Shown here in pieces: positions 1 through 13,658 of a DNA stretch of 64,000 nucleotides. The position numbers and the translations under genes were made by a program. The stretch covers positions 1,736,001 through 1,800,000 of the forward strand of contig VSJF01000001.1 in the NCBI GenBank assembly GCA_009739215.1. The letters are read 5' to 3'. This DNA is from Floccularia luteovirens (Eukaryota > Basidiomycota > Agaricomycetes > Agaricales > Squamanitaceae). The notes below the pieces were generated by a model. The model did not search any database, was not told the origin of the DNA, and worked only from the letters and a program-made list of their open reading frames with translations. The first letter of the stretch is position 1. Each line of letters starts with the position of its first letter.

Positions 1-3000
1 CACCAGATGTCTGGATCGACGTTCAAAGACAATGGGTATACCTGGAAGGCATATTCTCTGGCAGTGCCGATATCAAGCATTTACTTCCAGTTGAAAGTGC
101 ACGGTTTCAAAACATAAATTCCGAATTTTTGACAGTTATGAAGAAGGTTTACAAGTCACCTTTTGTGATAGACGTGATGAACATCCAAGGAATTCAAAAA
201 AGCTTGGAGCGTTTAGCCGACCTGCTCAACAAGATCCAAAAGGCTCTAGGAGAATATCTCGAAAGGGAACGTTCGTCATTTCCAAGATTCTATTTTGTGG
301 GGGACGAGGATCTACTGGAGATCATTGGAAATAGCAAGGATATCGTCAGGATAATGAAGCACCTCAAGAAGATGTTTGCCGGCATTTCGACCGTGAAACT
401 TGATGAAGACTTAACAGAGATTCAGGGAATGGCATCCCGAGAAGGAGAAATGGTACCATTTTCGCAACCCATTCTATTGAAAGACTTTCCGAAAATCAAC
501 GACTGGCTGGCCAAAATAGAGTCAATGATGCGCTTGTCACTTGCCGACCTGCTCACAGAAGCAGTGACAGAACTCCAATCATTCTACGGAACCGGTTCTA
601 TGGTAGTTGCCGAACAGTTAATGGGATGGATGGAGAAGTATCCGGCGCAGCTTGTCACACTAACCATTCAGATTGCATGGACTGCTTCCGTTGAATCATC
701 CCTTGAAGCTGCTCAGCCACCTCAAGATTCTCTCGATACGATACACCAGGCTCTAGATTTACTCGCGGACATCGTTCTTAAAGAACTCAGTCCTGTCACC
801 CGTAGAAAATGCGAGCATCTTATTACAGAGTTGGTTCATCAACGAGATGTTACCCGCACGCTCATACAACAGCGGGTTGCTGATACGAAGGGTTTCACCT
901 GGTTATACCAGCTACGGTTTTATCACGACAAGACTATTGAGAACGCTCTGGATAGGCTTTCGATAAAGGTGGCAGACGCAACTTTCCCCTATGGTTGGGA
1001 GTACCTTGGTGTACAAGATCGTCTCGTTCAGACACCGCTCACTGATAGGGTTTACCTGACTTTAACACAAGCATTGGATAACCAATTAGGCGGTGCCCCC
1101 TTTGGCCCAGCAGGGACAGGTTTGCATCTTTGTTATCTGATTCCAAAATGCTATTGAATAGTTGTGAAAATAGGCAAGACGGAATCTGTGAAAGCTCTGG
1201 GAGTCCAACTAGGTCGCTTCGTCCTTGTATTTTGTTGTGATGAGACGTTTGATTTCCAAGCCATGGGTCGTATCTTCGTTGGTCTCTGCCAAGTCGGTGC
1301 ATGGGGATGTTTCGATGAATTCAATCGCCTGGAGGAACGGATATTGAGTGCAGTTTCACAACAAGTGCAGACTATCCAACAAGGCTTAGCCCTTTTGGCT
1401 AAAAATCCAAATGTCGAGATTGAGCTAGTTGGGAAGAATTTGAAGATCAACAAGAACATCGGTAGGCTGTCAAGATTCCTCTTTGAAAGATTGCTCAAAT
1501 TCTCGTTAAGGGATTTTCATCACTACCAATCCAAATTACGCTGGGCGTTCTCAATTACCTCCCAATCTAACGAAACTTTTCAGGCCGTGAGTTCCATTTA
1601 CTAATAGTCTACAGATGCTCATGCTTTACTAGTATGTCTATGACTCGCCCTGACAGAGAACTTATCGCACAAGTTATGCTGTTCTCACAAGGTTTCAGAA
1701 CCGCAGAGTCACTTGCGTCGAAAATTGTCCCCTTCTTTAACCTATGTGACGAGCAATTATCACCTCAGCCCCACTACGACTTTGGACTGAGAGCCCTCAA
1801 AGCTGTGCTTGCCAGCGCAGGTATTTTAAAAAGAGAGCGTCTACAAAACACCCGAGCGGCAGAGGAGAGAAATGAAGATGATATCGTTGGACTTTCTGAT
1901 CTTATATCCGAACAAATCATTCTCATTCAAAGCGTCACGGAAACGATCGTACCAAAACTGGTGGCAGATGACGTACCCCTTCTTACAAGGTATGTTCGTG
2001 ATTAATTGAGTTTCGAACAGAGACTAATCCCTGCATGACATTAAAAGTCTCTTAGCGGATGTATTCCCAGGGGTCGACTATATGCCAGTGGACCTAAACG
2101 CCTTGAAGGAAAAAATCTTGCAGGTCTGTCAAGAGAGACGGTTGATTGATGGTGATCGGTGGATTTCCAAGATACTCCAGCTCTATCAGATCCAGAAAAT
2201 TCAACATGGCTTAATGATGGTTGGTCCATCAGGTACTGGAAAGACGAATGCTTGGCAGGTTCTCCTTGCTGCACTGGAACGACTTGACGGAATAGAGGGT
2301 ATCTCATATGTGATAGATCCGAAGGCCATGCACAAGGATGCATTGTACGGAACGCTAGATCCAACCACGCGAGAATGGAACGACGGTCTCTTCACTCATA
2401 TCCTGAGAAAAATTGTTGATGATGTACGTGGAGAGAGTGGGAAGCGGCATTGGATCATCTTCGATGGTGATGTTGATCCAGAATGGGTTGAAAACCTAAA
2501 CAGGTGACCCTTTTTTCTCAGTTGGTGGTGCTTTTATTGACTGAATTGAAACTAGTGTTTTGGATGATAACAAGTTATTAACATTACCCAACGGAGAACG
2601 TCTCAATTTGCCTCCAAACGTTCGCATAATGTTTGAGGTGGAACATCTAAAATACGCGACTCTAGCTACTGTTAGTCGTTGCGGCATGATCTGGTTTAGC
2701 GATGATGTTGTCGAACCATACATGGTCTATCGTAACTATCTTGCTACTTTGGGCTCAACCCCTCTCGATGCGGACGACGACGATGCAGGTGATCTCCTCA
2801 GTAGGCGGGTGGATGTTGCAGCACCAGATGCATCTATGAATGCAAACCTAGTCACTCAAAGACAGATTTCTGCCATACTAGAACGGTACTTCGAAGAAGG
2901 CGAACTTGTCAGCTCGGCTTTAGCGTTCGCTGCATCTATCGAACATATCATGGATTTTACCGCGATACGTGCCCTCAATACACTTTTCTCCCTTCTAAAC

Positions 3001-6000
3001 AAGACAGCACGTAATGTGATCGAATACAACCTACAACACCCAGACTTTCCGCTTGCTCCAGATCGTGTTGAGCAGTATGTTACGAAAAGGTTACTCATCA
3101 GTATTATATGGGCTTTTTCTGGTGACGCCAAACTGGACTTGCGAGCTGATATGGGCAATTTCCTAAGAAACCAGACAGGCATTGATCTGCCTCCTTTGGC
3201 ACCAGGAAGTTCATTGATCGACTATGATGTACAAGTTTCCACTGGTGAATGGATATCCTGGCAATCGAGAGTCCCCGTCATAGAGATCGAAGCCCATGCA
3301 GTTACTGCCGCTGATGTTGTTGTTCCAACAATGGATACAGTACGTCATGAGGAGGTTCTTTATTCTTGGTTATCAGAACACAAACCACTAATGCTCTGCG
3401 GCCCCCCTGGCTCTGGAAAGACAATGACGCTTTTCAGCGCATTAAGGAAATTACCTGACATGGAAGTCGTTGGGCTGAACTTTTCAAGTGCCACAACTCC
3501 AGAGCTCATCCTCAAAACTTTCGAACAATACTGCGAATACCGTAAAACACCTAACGGGGTCATCCTTGCTCCCGTACAGATTGGACGCTGGCTTGTCGTG
3601 TTCTGCGATGAAATCAACCTTCCTGCTCCTGACAAGTATGGTACCCAACGCGTTATTTCTTTCTTGCGCCAACTGGTGGAATGTGGGGGTTACTGGCGAG
3701 CTGTTGATATGGCGTGGGTGAAACTGGAGCGTATACAATTCGTTGGCGCTTGCAACCCGCCTACCGACCCTGGACGTGTTCCCTTGAGCCACCGTTTCCT
3801 ACGCCATGCTCCTCTAGTAATGGTAGATTACCCTGGCGAAGTATCGTTGAAACAAATTTATGGCACATATAATCGAGCAGTACTCAAAGTCGTTCCCAAT
3901 CTTCGTGCATACGCAGAGCCACTTACAGATGCAATGGTTGCCTTCTATCTTGCGTCTCAGAAGCGCTTTACCACCGACGTGCAAGCCCACTATGTATATA
4001 GTCCTCGTGAATTGACTCGCTGGGTACGGGGTATATATGAAGCAATTAGACCTCTCGAAATCCTCAATGTTGAAGGGCTTGTGCGGGTCTGGGCCCATGA
4101 GGCTCTACGTCTCTTCCAAGATCGACTCGTCACAGAGGATGAAAAACTTTGGACAGATGAAAACATCGATACTGCTGCTTTAGAACATTTCCCCACTATT
4201 AACAGAGACGAAGCACTCAGCCGACCAATCTTATTCTCTAACTGGACGTCGAAGAATTATGTTCCTGTAGATCGACAAAGTCTTCGCGAATATACCAAGG
4301 CTCGCCTTCGCATTTTCTACGAAGAAGAGTTAGATGTACCGCTCGTCTTATTCAACGATGTTCTGGATCATGTCTTGCGTATTGATCGTGTATTCCGCCA
4401 AATCCAAGGTCATTTATTGCTCATTGGGGTGAGCGGAAGCGGCAAAGTAAGTGTATTCTAAAACATCTCTGACCGTCAGTTAATGAGTTTTTAGACAACC
4501 TTGTCAAGATTTGTTGCGTGGATGAATGGCCTTAGTATATTCCAAATTAAAGTTTCAAACAAATACACGGGGGATGATTTCGACGATGACCTGCGCACTG
4601 TATTGCGTCGAGCAGGCTGCAAAGGCGAAAAGATCTGTTTCATTATGGACGAATCCAACGTATTGGACTCTGGATTCCTTGAGCGGATGAACACACTCCT
4701 AGCAAATGCTGAAGTTCCTGGACTGTTCGAGGGGGATGAACATGCCGCTTTGATGACTGCCTGCAAAGAAGGTTCTCAACGCGATGGGCTAATGCTCGAC
4801 TCACCTGAAGAGCTTTATCGCTGGTTCACACAACAAGTAGCCAAGAATTTACACGTTGTATTTACTATGAACCCACCCGAAAACGGCTTGGCTTCACGGG
4901 CTGCCACCTCTCCAGCTCTATTCAATCGTTGTGTCCTCGATTGGTTTGGTGATTGGTCGGACCAAGCTTTCTACCAAGTTGGCATGGAATTCACACAAAC
5001 ACTCGATCTCGACCTTCCTTCGTACAACGCCCCTGTCCACTTCCCAATTGCATATAGAAGTCTTTCAATGCCTCCTCTTCACCGTACAGCTGTGGTTAAT
5101 GCCTTAGTTTATGTTCATTCCTCTTTGCATCCAATCAATCACCGCCTTAGCCGCAGGCAAGGACGCTACAACTACGTCACCCCCAGGCACTACCTTGATT
5201 TGTGAGTGGTATTCTGTTCCAAATTTCCTTTTCTTACTAAGTGCACTATCAAGCATCAATCACTACGTTCGCCTTTACACTGAAAAGCGAGACGAACTAG
5301 AGGAACAACAACGGCATCTTCATGTTGGTCTCGATAAATTGAAGGACACAGTGACCCAAGTCGAAGAATTAAGGAAGAGCCTTGCGATCAAACGTTCCCA
5401 GTTGGAAGCGAAAAATGAAGAAGCCAACGAGAAGTTGAAACGAATGGTGGCTGATCAACAAGAGGCAGAGCAGAAGAAAGCCGCTTCCATAGAGATACAA
5501 GCTGCGCTAGTAGAACAAGATAGACATATTGAAGAACGTCGTGCTGTTGTGATGGCTGACCTTGCCGATGCCGAACCAGCTGTCCTCGATGCACAAGCCG
5601 CTGTCAGCAATATCAAGAGGCAACACCTCCAGGAAGTCCGAACCATGGCCAACCCTCCAGAAGCTGTTAAACTGGCCATGGAGTCTGTCTGCACGATATT
5701 GGGGCACAAGATCGATAGCTGGAGAACTGTTCAAGGGATTATTCGTCGCGACGACTTCATCCAACGTATTGTAAACTTCGATACCACATCACAGATGACG
5801 AAATCCCTTCGAGAAATAATGAAGAAAGACTTCCTCAGTCGTCCCTCATATAACTTCGAGACAGTTCAACGAGCAAGTAAAGCATGTGGACCTCTTGTGA
5901 AGTGGGCACTTGCTCAAGTCCGTTTCTCGGAAATTCTTGATAAAGTTGAACCGCTGCGAAACGAAGTACAATCCCTAGAAATACAAGCCGAAACTACCAA

Positions 6001-9000
6001 GAAGCAAGCTACTGCAATTATTCATATGATATCCGAACTTGAAGCAAAAATAGCACGGTATAAAGAGGAGTATGCCCTACTCATCAGCGAAACGCAGGCT
6101 ATCAAATTCGAAATGGAACGTGTACAAAGTAAAGTCGATCGTAGTATGAAGCTACTGGAAAGTCTTTCATCAGAGCGAAGTCGCTGGGAGTCTGGAAGTC
6201 GCACCTTTGATGAAGAAATGAGTACAATCGTTGGAGATGTTCTTCTCTCAGCCGCATTTTTAGCATACGGTGGTTTCTTCGACCAGCATTATCGTGAAGT
6301 GATGTGGCAGGAATGGTCGAACCATTTAACCGAAGCAAACATCAAGTTCAAACCGGAGCTCTCTTTCACAGAGTATCTTTCAACCGCAGATGACCGCTTG
6401 GGCTGGCAATCGAAGAGTCTTCCTTCAGACAACCTAACGACCGAAAACGCTATCATGCTCAAACGTTTCAACCGTTACCCACTCATTATCGACCCGACTG
6501 GCCAAGCGACAACGTTCCTTCTCAACGAATACAAAGAACGCAAGATTACTGTAACTAGTTTCCTAGATGAAGCCTTTTTGAAAGTTCTTGAAAGTGCCCT
6601 TCGTTTTGGGAACCCCCTTCTTATTCAGGACGTCGAGCACTTGGACCCTATCCTTAACGCTGTTCTCAATAGAGAAATCCGAAGAACTGGCGGTCGAGTT
6701 TTAATTAGGCTAGGCAGCCAGGATATCGACTTCTCACCATCATTCACCATGTTTTTGTCAACTCGCGACCCATCCGTAGAATTCTCTCCAGACATTTGCA
6801 GCCGAGTAACATTCGTTAACTTCACCATGACACGGAGCAGTTTACAGAGCCAATCTCTCGATCAAGTTCTCAAAGTCGAACGACCCGATACAGAACGCAA
6901 AAGGACTGATCTCATGAAAGTACAAGGAGAATTCCGGCTTCGCCTCAGAACCTTAGAGAAGTTGTTACTCCAAGCCCTTAATGACTCACGAGGAAATATC
7001 CTAGATGACGACAAAGTTATTGACACCTTAGAAACATTAAAACGTGAAGCAGCCGAAATCACACGCAAGGTCGAAGAAACAGATGTTGTGATGAAAGAGG
7101 TGGAACAGGTCACTGCAGAATATCTCCCCATAGCACAGGCCTGCAGTTCAGTATTCTTCGTTCTAGAGCAGCTCAATTTGGTCAATCACTTTTATCAATT
7201 CTCCCTTCGCTTCTTCCTTGACATCTTCGACTACGTCCTCCATCATAATCCCAACTTGAAAAATGTCTCAGATCACGGTGCACGGAGGGATATCCTACTT
7301 CATGACCTATTCCTTGTTGTATACAAGAGAACATCCCGGGGTCTCCTGTATCGTGACCATCTCATGCTTGCTGTGCTTCTATCGCAGGTTAAATTACGTG
7401 GTCTTGAAGAAATCACAGAAGAGCTAGAGTTTTTGCTAGAAAGTGGAGACGGTATATCTGCTGTTGCACCTACAACACCAGAAACGACTTTGTTGACCCC
7501 CGATCAAGCACACCGCCTAGAAATATTTTCCAAACATCCTATATTCAAATCTGTACAAAATCACATAATTGAACATGAAGATATCTGGATGCCTTTCCTC
7601 AATTCTAATACCCCAGAGCTTTGTGTCCCTACGCCATGGGATCCCAGCAAATGTTCGTTTTTCATAACTGATCCTTGTTCTCCAGCTCACTAGCTTGTAT
7701 TTAGCTGCCGTTGAAGCCATTAGAGCACTACTTCTAATCAAATGCTTCCGGCCTGATCGGCTATTGCAATCTACCGCTATTTTCGTGCGAACTATTTTCG
7801 AAACCGACATCTCTGCTGAGTCGACATTTGAATTGAGCTCAATGGTTGCTGATGAAGTACCCGCTTCGACGCCCGTTGCTTTGGTCTCCGTTCCGGGCTA
7901 CGATGCCAGTTACCGTGTAGAGAACCTTGTTAAGAATACTGGAGTTCGTTCTACTTCTGTCGCAATGGGCTCCCAGGAAGGCTTCACATTGGCTGACCAG
8001 GCCATAGCTGCTGCATCTCGTCAGGGTACTTGGGTCCTTCTTAAAAACGTTCATCTGGCTCCATCATGGCTAGGTCAACTTGAAAAGAAATTGCAAACAC
8101 TCAACGCACATCGTAATTTCCGCCTATTTTTGACTATGGAAGCAAATCCTTCAATTCCTGTTAATATCCTACGACAATCACGCCTCATCATGAATGAACC
8201 ACCACCTGGTATCAAGGCTAACCTACTCGACTCACTCTCCTCAATACCATCTCAACGCCTATCTCAGGGTCCAGCGGAGAAGATTCGCTTATACTTCTTG
8301 CTTGCATGGTTCCATGCTATAGTCCAGGAACGCCTGCGTTATGTTCCTCTTGGGTGGAGCAAGATTTATGATTTCAATGATTCTGATATGTCCTCCGCTT
8401 TCAATACTATCGACTCGTGGCTCAGCGTCACCTCGAGGGGGCGAGCTAATATTGACCCAGCGACTATTCCATGGGACGCTCTACGCACGTTGATAAAACA
8501 GTCGGTCTATGGGGGCAGGGTTGATAGTGATTTTGATCAGAGAATCCTCGATGTCTTTGTGGATTGTTTATTCACTCCTGCTGCATATAACGTTGACTTT
8601 AGTCTTGTCCCAAGCCTCCCTGGAAGCAACCAACTATTGGGAGCCCCGGATGGCACGAAAATGGAACATTTCTTAAGTTGGGTGCAATCACTACCAGATC
8701 GTGAACCTCCGGCGTGGCTCAGTCTGCCACCAACGGCTGAACGACTCATTGCTGTCGCTCAAGGTGAGCCCACTAATCCCAATGTGTACATTGTTTACCG
8801 ACAAATTTGTAGGTAACGAATTACTTAACAAACTCCGCAAGATGAGAATGCTAGCAGATGACGACGAGATAGCAACAACTACCACTACCAAATCAACTTC
8901 ACAACAACCAGCATGGATGAGGGCTTTACTAGATCGCTGTCGCGAATGGCTTGGCCAATTACCGAAAGTAAATGGAAAGATTAAGAAAATGGAGAAGAAA

Positions 9001-9865
9001 CTAACACCTTCCTATTGCAGTCGCTTAACCAACTTCCTAAACAAGCGGTGGATAATCAAGATCCATTGTACCGACTGTTTGCTAGGGAAGGTGGTATCGG
9101 ATACAGGCTGCTCGAACAAGTCCATAAAGATCTTGCAGATGTAGTGAAAGTTTGCCAAGGAGAGCTGAAACTGACCAACCACTTACGCACACTAATGAGT
9201 TGTCTCACCAAAGGTATACAATTTCTCTTTGGGAGGTTGAAAATAACTTATAAAAAATACCCATTTCAAGGTACCATACCCGATCATTGGCGAAGATATA
9301 AAGTCGAAAAGGCAATGGCTGTGTCCGGATGGATAGCGGACTTCGCACGCCGCCTGGTGCAGTTGGATAGTATAGCCGGTCTTGACAACTTGAACAACGT
9401 GGAGGTTTGGCTAGGAGGGTTGTTCTATCCCGAAGCATACATTACCGCAACCCGTCAAGCCGTCGCACATCGTAAGAAGTGGAGCTTGGAGATGCTAAGT
9501 CTTAGACTCGATATCGAGCGAGTCAACGATCCAGAAGCTTTCATTGTTGACGGTGAGTCCTTGAACGTTTCTAGAAGCACGTATTGATTGACTGATGCCC
9601 TAATTAATTAATAGGGTTGGCATTAGAGGGTGCAGCTTGGATGTCGGATAAACTAATTCTTAACGACGGACAGGCCGTCAGATTAAATCCATCTCAAATA
9701 CGTTGGGTGCAAAAGGACGAATCTCCTCAGGACGGAATGGCTAATCTCCCAGTGTATTTAAACCATGATCGGAGCGATGTTTTATTCACGGTTGATCTGC
9801 CCTTCGACAGTAGTGCAGGTACACTCATAGCCATGAGGGCAATTTGCTTAACTGCAGGTGGCTAG
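1..9865 (+). CDS. DYN1: Cytoplasmic dynein heavy chain, 3' part (linker, AAA1-AAA6 motor, stalk, C-terminus)
   Basis: Motor subunit of cytoplasmic dynein, which moves along microtubules toward the minus end and serves nuclear migration and retrograde endosome transport in hyphae. The 5' end lies outside the window; reading begins in the linker region. Four P-loops are visible. AAA1 (GPAGTGKT) is split by an intron at about 1105-1170 and is followed by its Walker B motif CFDEFNRL near 1309. AAA2 has GPSGTGKT near 2222 and AAA3 has GPPGSGKT near 3400. AAA4 has GVSGSGKT, split by an intron at 4447-4494. Charged coiled coils of the stalk lie at about 5280-6200, with the microtubule-binding head between them, followed by AAA5, AAA6 and a C-terminal region ending RAICLTAGG and a stop at 9863-9865. 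About ten short introns interrupt it, and joined exons read through without a break. The symbol follows yeast DYN1. Confidence 0.96.
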
Positions 9866-9962
9866 ACTACATATATCGCAGTTTCCCAGAGTTTTCGATT
9901 ATACCCTATGACTACATTTACATGCATGGATATCTTATTACAACATAATGCGTGGTTGACTT

Positions 9963-11150
9963 TTATGAATTTTGTTCCACGGTACTACCTCCTACAACTT
10001 GAAGAACTTTCCAATCAATTTCTACGCCAGTTTTCCTAAAGATTACGCGTGCATCTTCTGCAATAGATTCAAATCCGCTTGTCGCAAGTGCAAGGATGGT
10101 TGGACCAGCACCTGATAGACAGATCCCCAGTAAACCAGGGTGAGTTGATGGTGTGATAGAATTGGTAACTTCAGGTAATCCAGGTATCTAATATCAGAAA
10201 AGTGTATTCGGCTGTGTTCTGATTAGAATGAGGAAAGGACGCATACAAGGGTCTTTCGGTACGGTTGGTGCACCCGATCCTTCATAGCTTCGTATATGAG
10301 TTCAGGATCAGGAGGTGATTGTGCAAGTGCAGTAGTAAGAACAGCAAGGCGCTGCATATTGAAAACCTAATTGGCACTACGTTAGCATTAGATAAAGAAT
10401 GAGAAATCTTGGTCGAATAAGCACTAGATCTTTTCGTGAATATTCTGTTGGTAAGACTTGTCGTGCTTTAGCAGTGCTCAGTTCGAATCTTGGGATAATC
10501 GCGACTGCTTTGATGGTCTCTGACCAGCCAAAACGTACGAAATGGCCAATACCCAGTGGCGGTTTTGGAGGGTCAAGACCCCAGTCTTCACCAGCGTCTG
10601 GGGGGTATTCTGGCAAGACTTCACTTAGGGGAACACTAGCAGCCTCAGTAGCTTGCTCGTCAAGCTCTTTCAAATAAGATCCGACAAAGCCACCAACCAA
10701 AGCGGCAGTGACATTGTCAGGATGACGCTCAACCATAAGCGCATGGTCAAGGAGACGTTCGCGCGAAAGATTGAGTTGACCAATTTCGTTAGCAAGAAGG
10801 ACCCCTGCGATAACTGCAGCGCCTGATGAGCCAAGACCGCGACCGAAAGGAATCTCATTATCGGCGTGGATCCTGAGGTGTGATGGGAAGAGGCGGACGT
10901 CGTTGCAACGCAGAACGTAGAGGGCGACTCGTGTAGTTAAGTTCTTATATGCATCAAGGGGGACATCTGACGCGCCTTCTCCTGAGTAAGTGATGATTGG
11001 TGGGGTATAGCTTGTATTCGGAGGTTGAGATACTGGAAAAGAGATAGAGAGAGTTAGATGAAGAGAGAGCGAAAGGCCAACGACATCGAAACCAGGACCG
11101 ATGTTGGCAGATGTTGCGGGAACTTTGATGGTGAATTTACGGAGAGGCAT
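9963..11150 (-). CDS. THR1: Homoserine kinase
   Basis: ATP-dependent phosphorylation of L-homoserine to O-phosphohomoserine, the penultimate step of threonine synthesis; a soluble GHMP-family kinase. The protein starts MPLRKFTIKVPATSANIGPG, the usual N-terminus with the SANIGPGFD substrate loop. The GHMP phosphate-binding loop reads GRGLGSSGAA near 10815-10845. Three exons are inferred, with introns at 10367-10424 (58 nt, unusual donor GTGCTT) and 10188-10246 (59 nt). Spliced length is 356 codons, close to yeast Thr1, and the end reads KVLQVVGGSTVEQNS. The TATA-like stretch at about 11172-11182 is a possible promoter element. It is convergent with the dynein gene, with 97 bp between the two stop codons. 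Confidence 0.95.
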
Positions 11151-11239
11151 GTTATATGTTTTTAAGAGGGAACATATATAGCGAGTTTACGTCATCCCTA
11201 ATGTAAAATATACTAATCTTATTTATTACTTACAATACT

Positions 11240-13512
11240 CTATCGTTGATACTGCCCATAATAACCCCCAGCCTGCATCCCCTGTCCCCCATTCCGCAGA
11301 TGTGCTGGAAGAGTCGGTACTCCCGTTGCCCAACCTGTCCCCACTGCTGTTCCAGTACCTTTAGCTCCAGATACCGTATTCGCTACTGCAGGACTTCTTG
11401 TTGCGGCCGGAGGCGGGGGCGTTGCCGCACCCGCTGCTGTTGCAGCATTAAAGAAATTTCCATATGATGTAGGAAGAGCAGATGGCTGTGGGACACCTGG
11501 CTGGGGTGTTCCCCTTCCTGACCCTGTTCCCGCGGCATGAGGAGCTTGATACTGACTGTACCACGTCGTAAATGCTGCATATGGCTGTTGACCTGTCGCC
11601 GCATATGGTTGCTGGCCAGTCGCACCAGCAGCGTACGCTTGCTGTCCATAATAACCTTGCTGTTGTGCTCCAGCTGCAATATATCCCTGATAATATGCAC
11701 TTGATTGGCCTGGCTTGTATTGAGCATAAGGTGTCGTAGTCGCGGTCCCCGGCCGATAGGCTTGTTGGGTATGCTGAGGATTTGCATATGCATATGCATA
11801 ACCTGCATACCCAGACGCCTGAGGTGCTGGGGTAACAACTGTAGGTGGAGCTGGAGCGGGTACAGGCGCTGAGGCTGCCCCGCTATGGAGTTTCATAGTA
11901 GAATCGTCATGCAGTGCAATCGTCTTATTTGTAGGGAGCGTCCCCATCCAACCTGCTGATGGTTGTAGAGCTAGGGTTCGGTGCAGCTTTTGGAGAACAA
12001 ATGGGGGTGGAACTAGTGATGGCACTCCTGCATCGGATCCTCTTGGCCGGAGAGATGCGAGAATGGTCAACGACTCCATTATTGCTTGAGCTTAAAATGA
12101 CTCGTTGGTGTTGTGCACTAAATGGTAAACCATAGAGCATACCTGTTTGCCACTCCTCAGAGTTTTCCTCGACTTCACTAGACCCTCCATCTCTTAACAA
12201 ACGCCGAGCTTGTAATTCGCTAAGCCTTTGAAGTGCTCGCTTGTTGTGCAGCAGCAGCTCTTGTATTGAATCCTCAAGATTCAAGTCAGCAATGGCAGCT
12301 TTTATGGCTTCAATCTGCTCGGGAGGGAATAGATATTCCAGCTCAGCATCCATGTCTACATGGACTTGATCTGGTACGGAGCCACGTTCTACACCATCTC
12401 CATTTTCCATATGCTCGTCAACAACGTCGCTACTAGCCTCAGGTATCTTTCTTCGGAGAGTTTCTTGTCCACGCTTCTTTTCAGTCCTGTAATATATAGC
12501 TTCGCCGAGCTCCCTTTGTCCGACGACTTCGCCCTCTTGATCGAATGTGGGGGCAAAGCTTGCCCATATACCATAGTCTAAGAATGCGCCAGTCGTGACC
12601 CGGCGATGAGAAGGCAACGCTTTCTTGGAACCGGCAGGTTTGATGGTGTGTAAAGAGCCAAGCGTTGGAAGTACTGGAAACGGCGATGAGGAGGACGAAG
12701 GAAGGATAGAAACCAACTCTGCGTGGCCTGTATGCAGGTTTTTTAACGCACTGCTGGTGCTACATGTAGAACCCAATGTGACATCTGAGTCAAGGGATGA
12801 CCAGTAGTCACCAGAGGGTAGATGTTGCATGAGTGCATATTTGTTCTTGCTAAGAACGGGGGATAACTTGGGCGAAGAGACATTTTTGTCAGGTGCAGAG
12901 GAAGACAAAATTGACTCGATATCAGGAGGAACAGTCGGAACATTGCATGAGACTTGTTCAAGCAGGGAAAGTGTAAGATTACAGAAGCTCAGTTGTTGAG
13001 CAGCAGTAAAGGATGGTCGAGAGCGAGGATGAGAGAATAGTGGCAGCAGATGTTGAACAGCGGCCTGATACAATGAATCTCAATATGCGGAAAGAAAGAG
13101 GAAAGAAGCACAAACCTGGAGGACAGAGATAGGATGACCTTCTGAATGTTTGAGCAAGGAGCGAAGAGAATGTGACGGCTGGGATGATGCACTGGATGGT
13201 AGAGGAAATACTCGATCGAGCAGGCCTTGTGTGTCAATCCTGTAAAGTTGTTAGCAAATGCGGAGCAAGGTATGAAAGAGAGATGGGATACATTTCGAGA
13301 ACATCGAGGATCCTCTGAGCGTCGAGGGCGGTGAGGAAGACATGATTTATAGGAGGATCATTTTGGGAGTTGGATGCAATTCGGGGAAACTTTGGTTGAG
13401 GATGGTCGTGTTCATCTGAAGAGATACGTTTTCGTTTTTTCTGAGGAGAGTTGATGATTGGTTGAGAGTTTGATGAAAGGGCGTGTGCTGAGGAGCGGGT
13501 TGCTCTTGCCAT
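11240..13512 (-). CDS. Uncharacterised protein with basic N-terminus and G/Y/Q/A-rich C-terminal tail
   Basis: I do not recognise the family. Four exons join cleanly to 705 codons using introns at 13240-13291, 13065-13115 and 12091-12142, all 51-52 nt with GT..AG ends. The chosen start is the ATG at 13510-13512; an in-frame upstream ATG at 13570-13572 would add 20 residues. The N-terminus carries a basic nuclear-signal-like cluster (KKRKR) followed by a helical region of about 100 residues. The middle is acidic and Ser-rich, with one well-ordered patch (DYGIWASFAPTFD) and a leucine-rich helical segment. The last 200 residues are low complexity, rich in Ala, Gln, Tyr, Gly and Pro, resembling prion-like or RNA/chromatin-factor tails. 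A nuclear role is inference only. It diverges from the mL43 gene across about 146 bp. Confidence 0.8.
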
Positions 13513-13658
13513 GTCGCGTTTTGGTCGCGTCGTGTCCCGTGCTCTGTTCAGGCTTTCAGTTACTGCTAACACGCTCAGACTCTCTCACTCGAGTACCTTT
13601 CTCGCTCTTTTCATTCTCCGCTAGTCTCTTCATTCCTTTTTTCATTCTCCGATCCCTC
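13513..13658. promoter_or_regulatory. Short divergent intergenic promoter region
   Basis: This 146-bp interval separates the start codons of the uncharacterised minus-strand gene and the mL43 gene. It is pyrimidine-rich on the plus strand (runs of CTCT and TTTT from about 13575 to 13650), as is common just upstream of fungal start codons. No TATA box is evident. If the minus-strand gene uses its upstream ATG at 13570-13572, the shared region shrinks to about 86 bp. Confidence 0.4.

Noticed and set aside
8691..8891. Antisense open frames across the dynein gene and other long exons
   Set aside because: These are shadow frames opposite well-supported coding sequence and carry no motifs.
13458..13658. 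N-terminal extension of mL43 from an upstream ATG
   Set aside because: The extra residues are low-complexity, antisense to the neighbouring gene and not typical of mL43; the internal ATG at 13659 starts the conserved protein.
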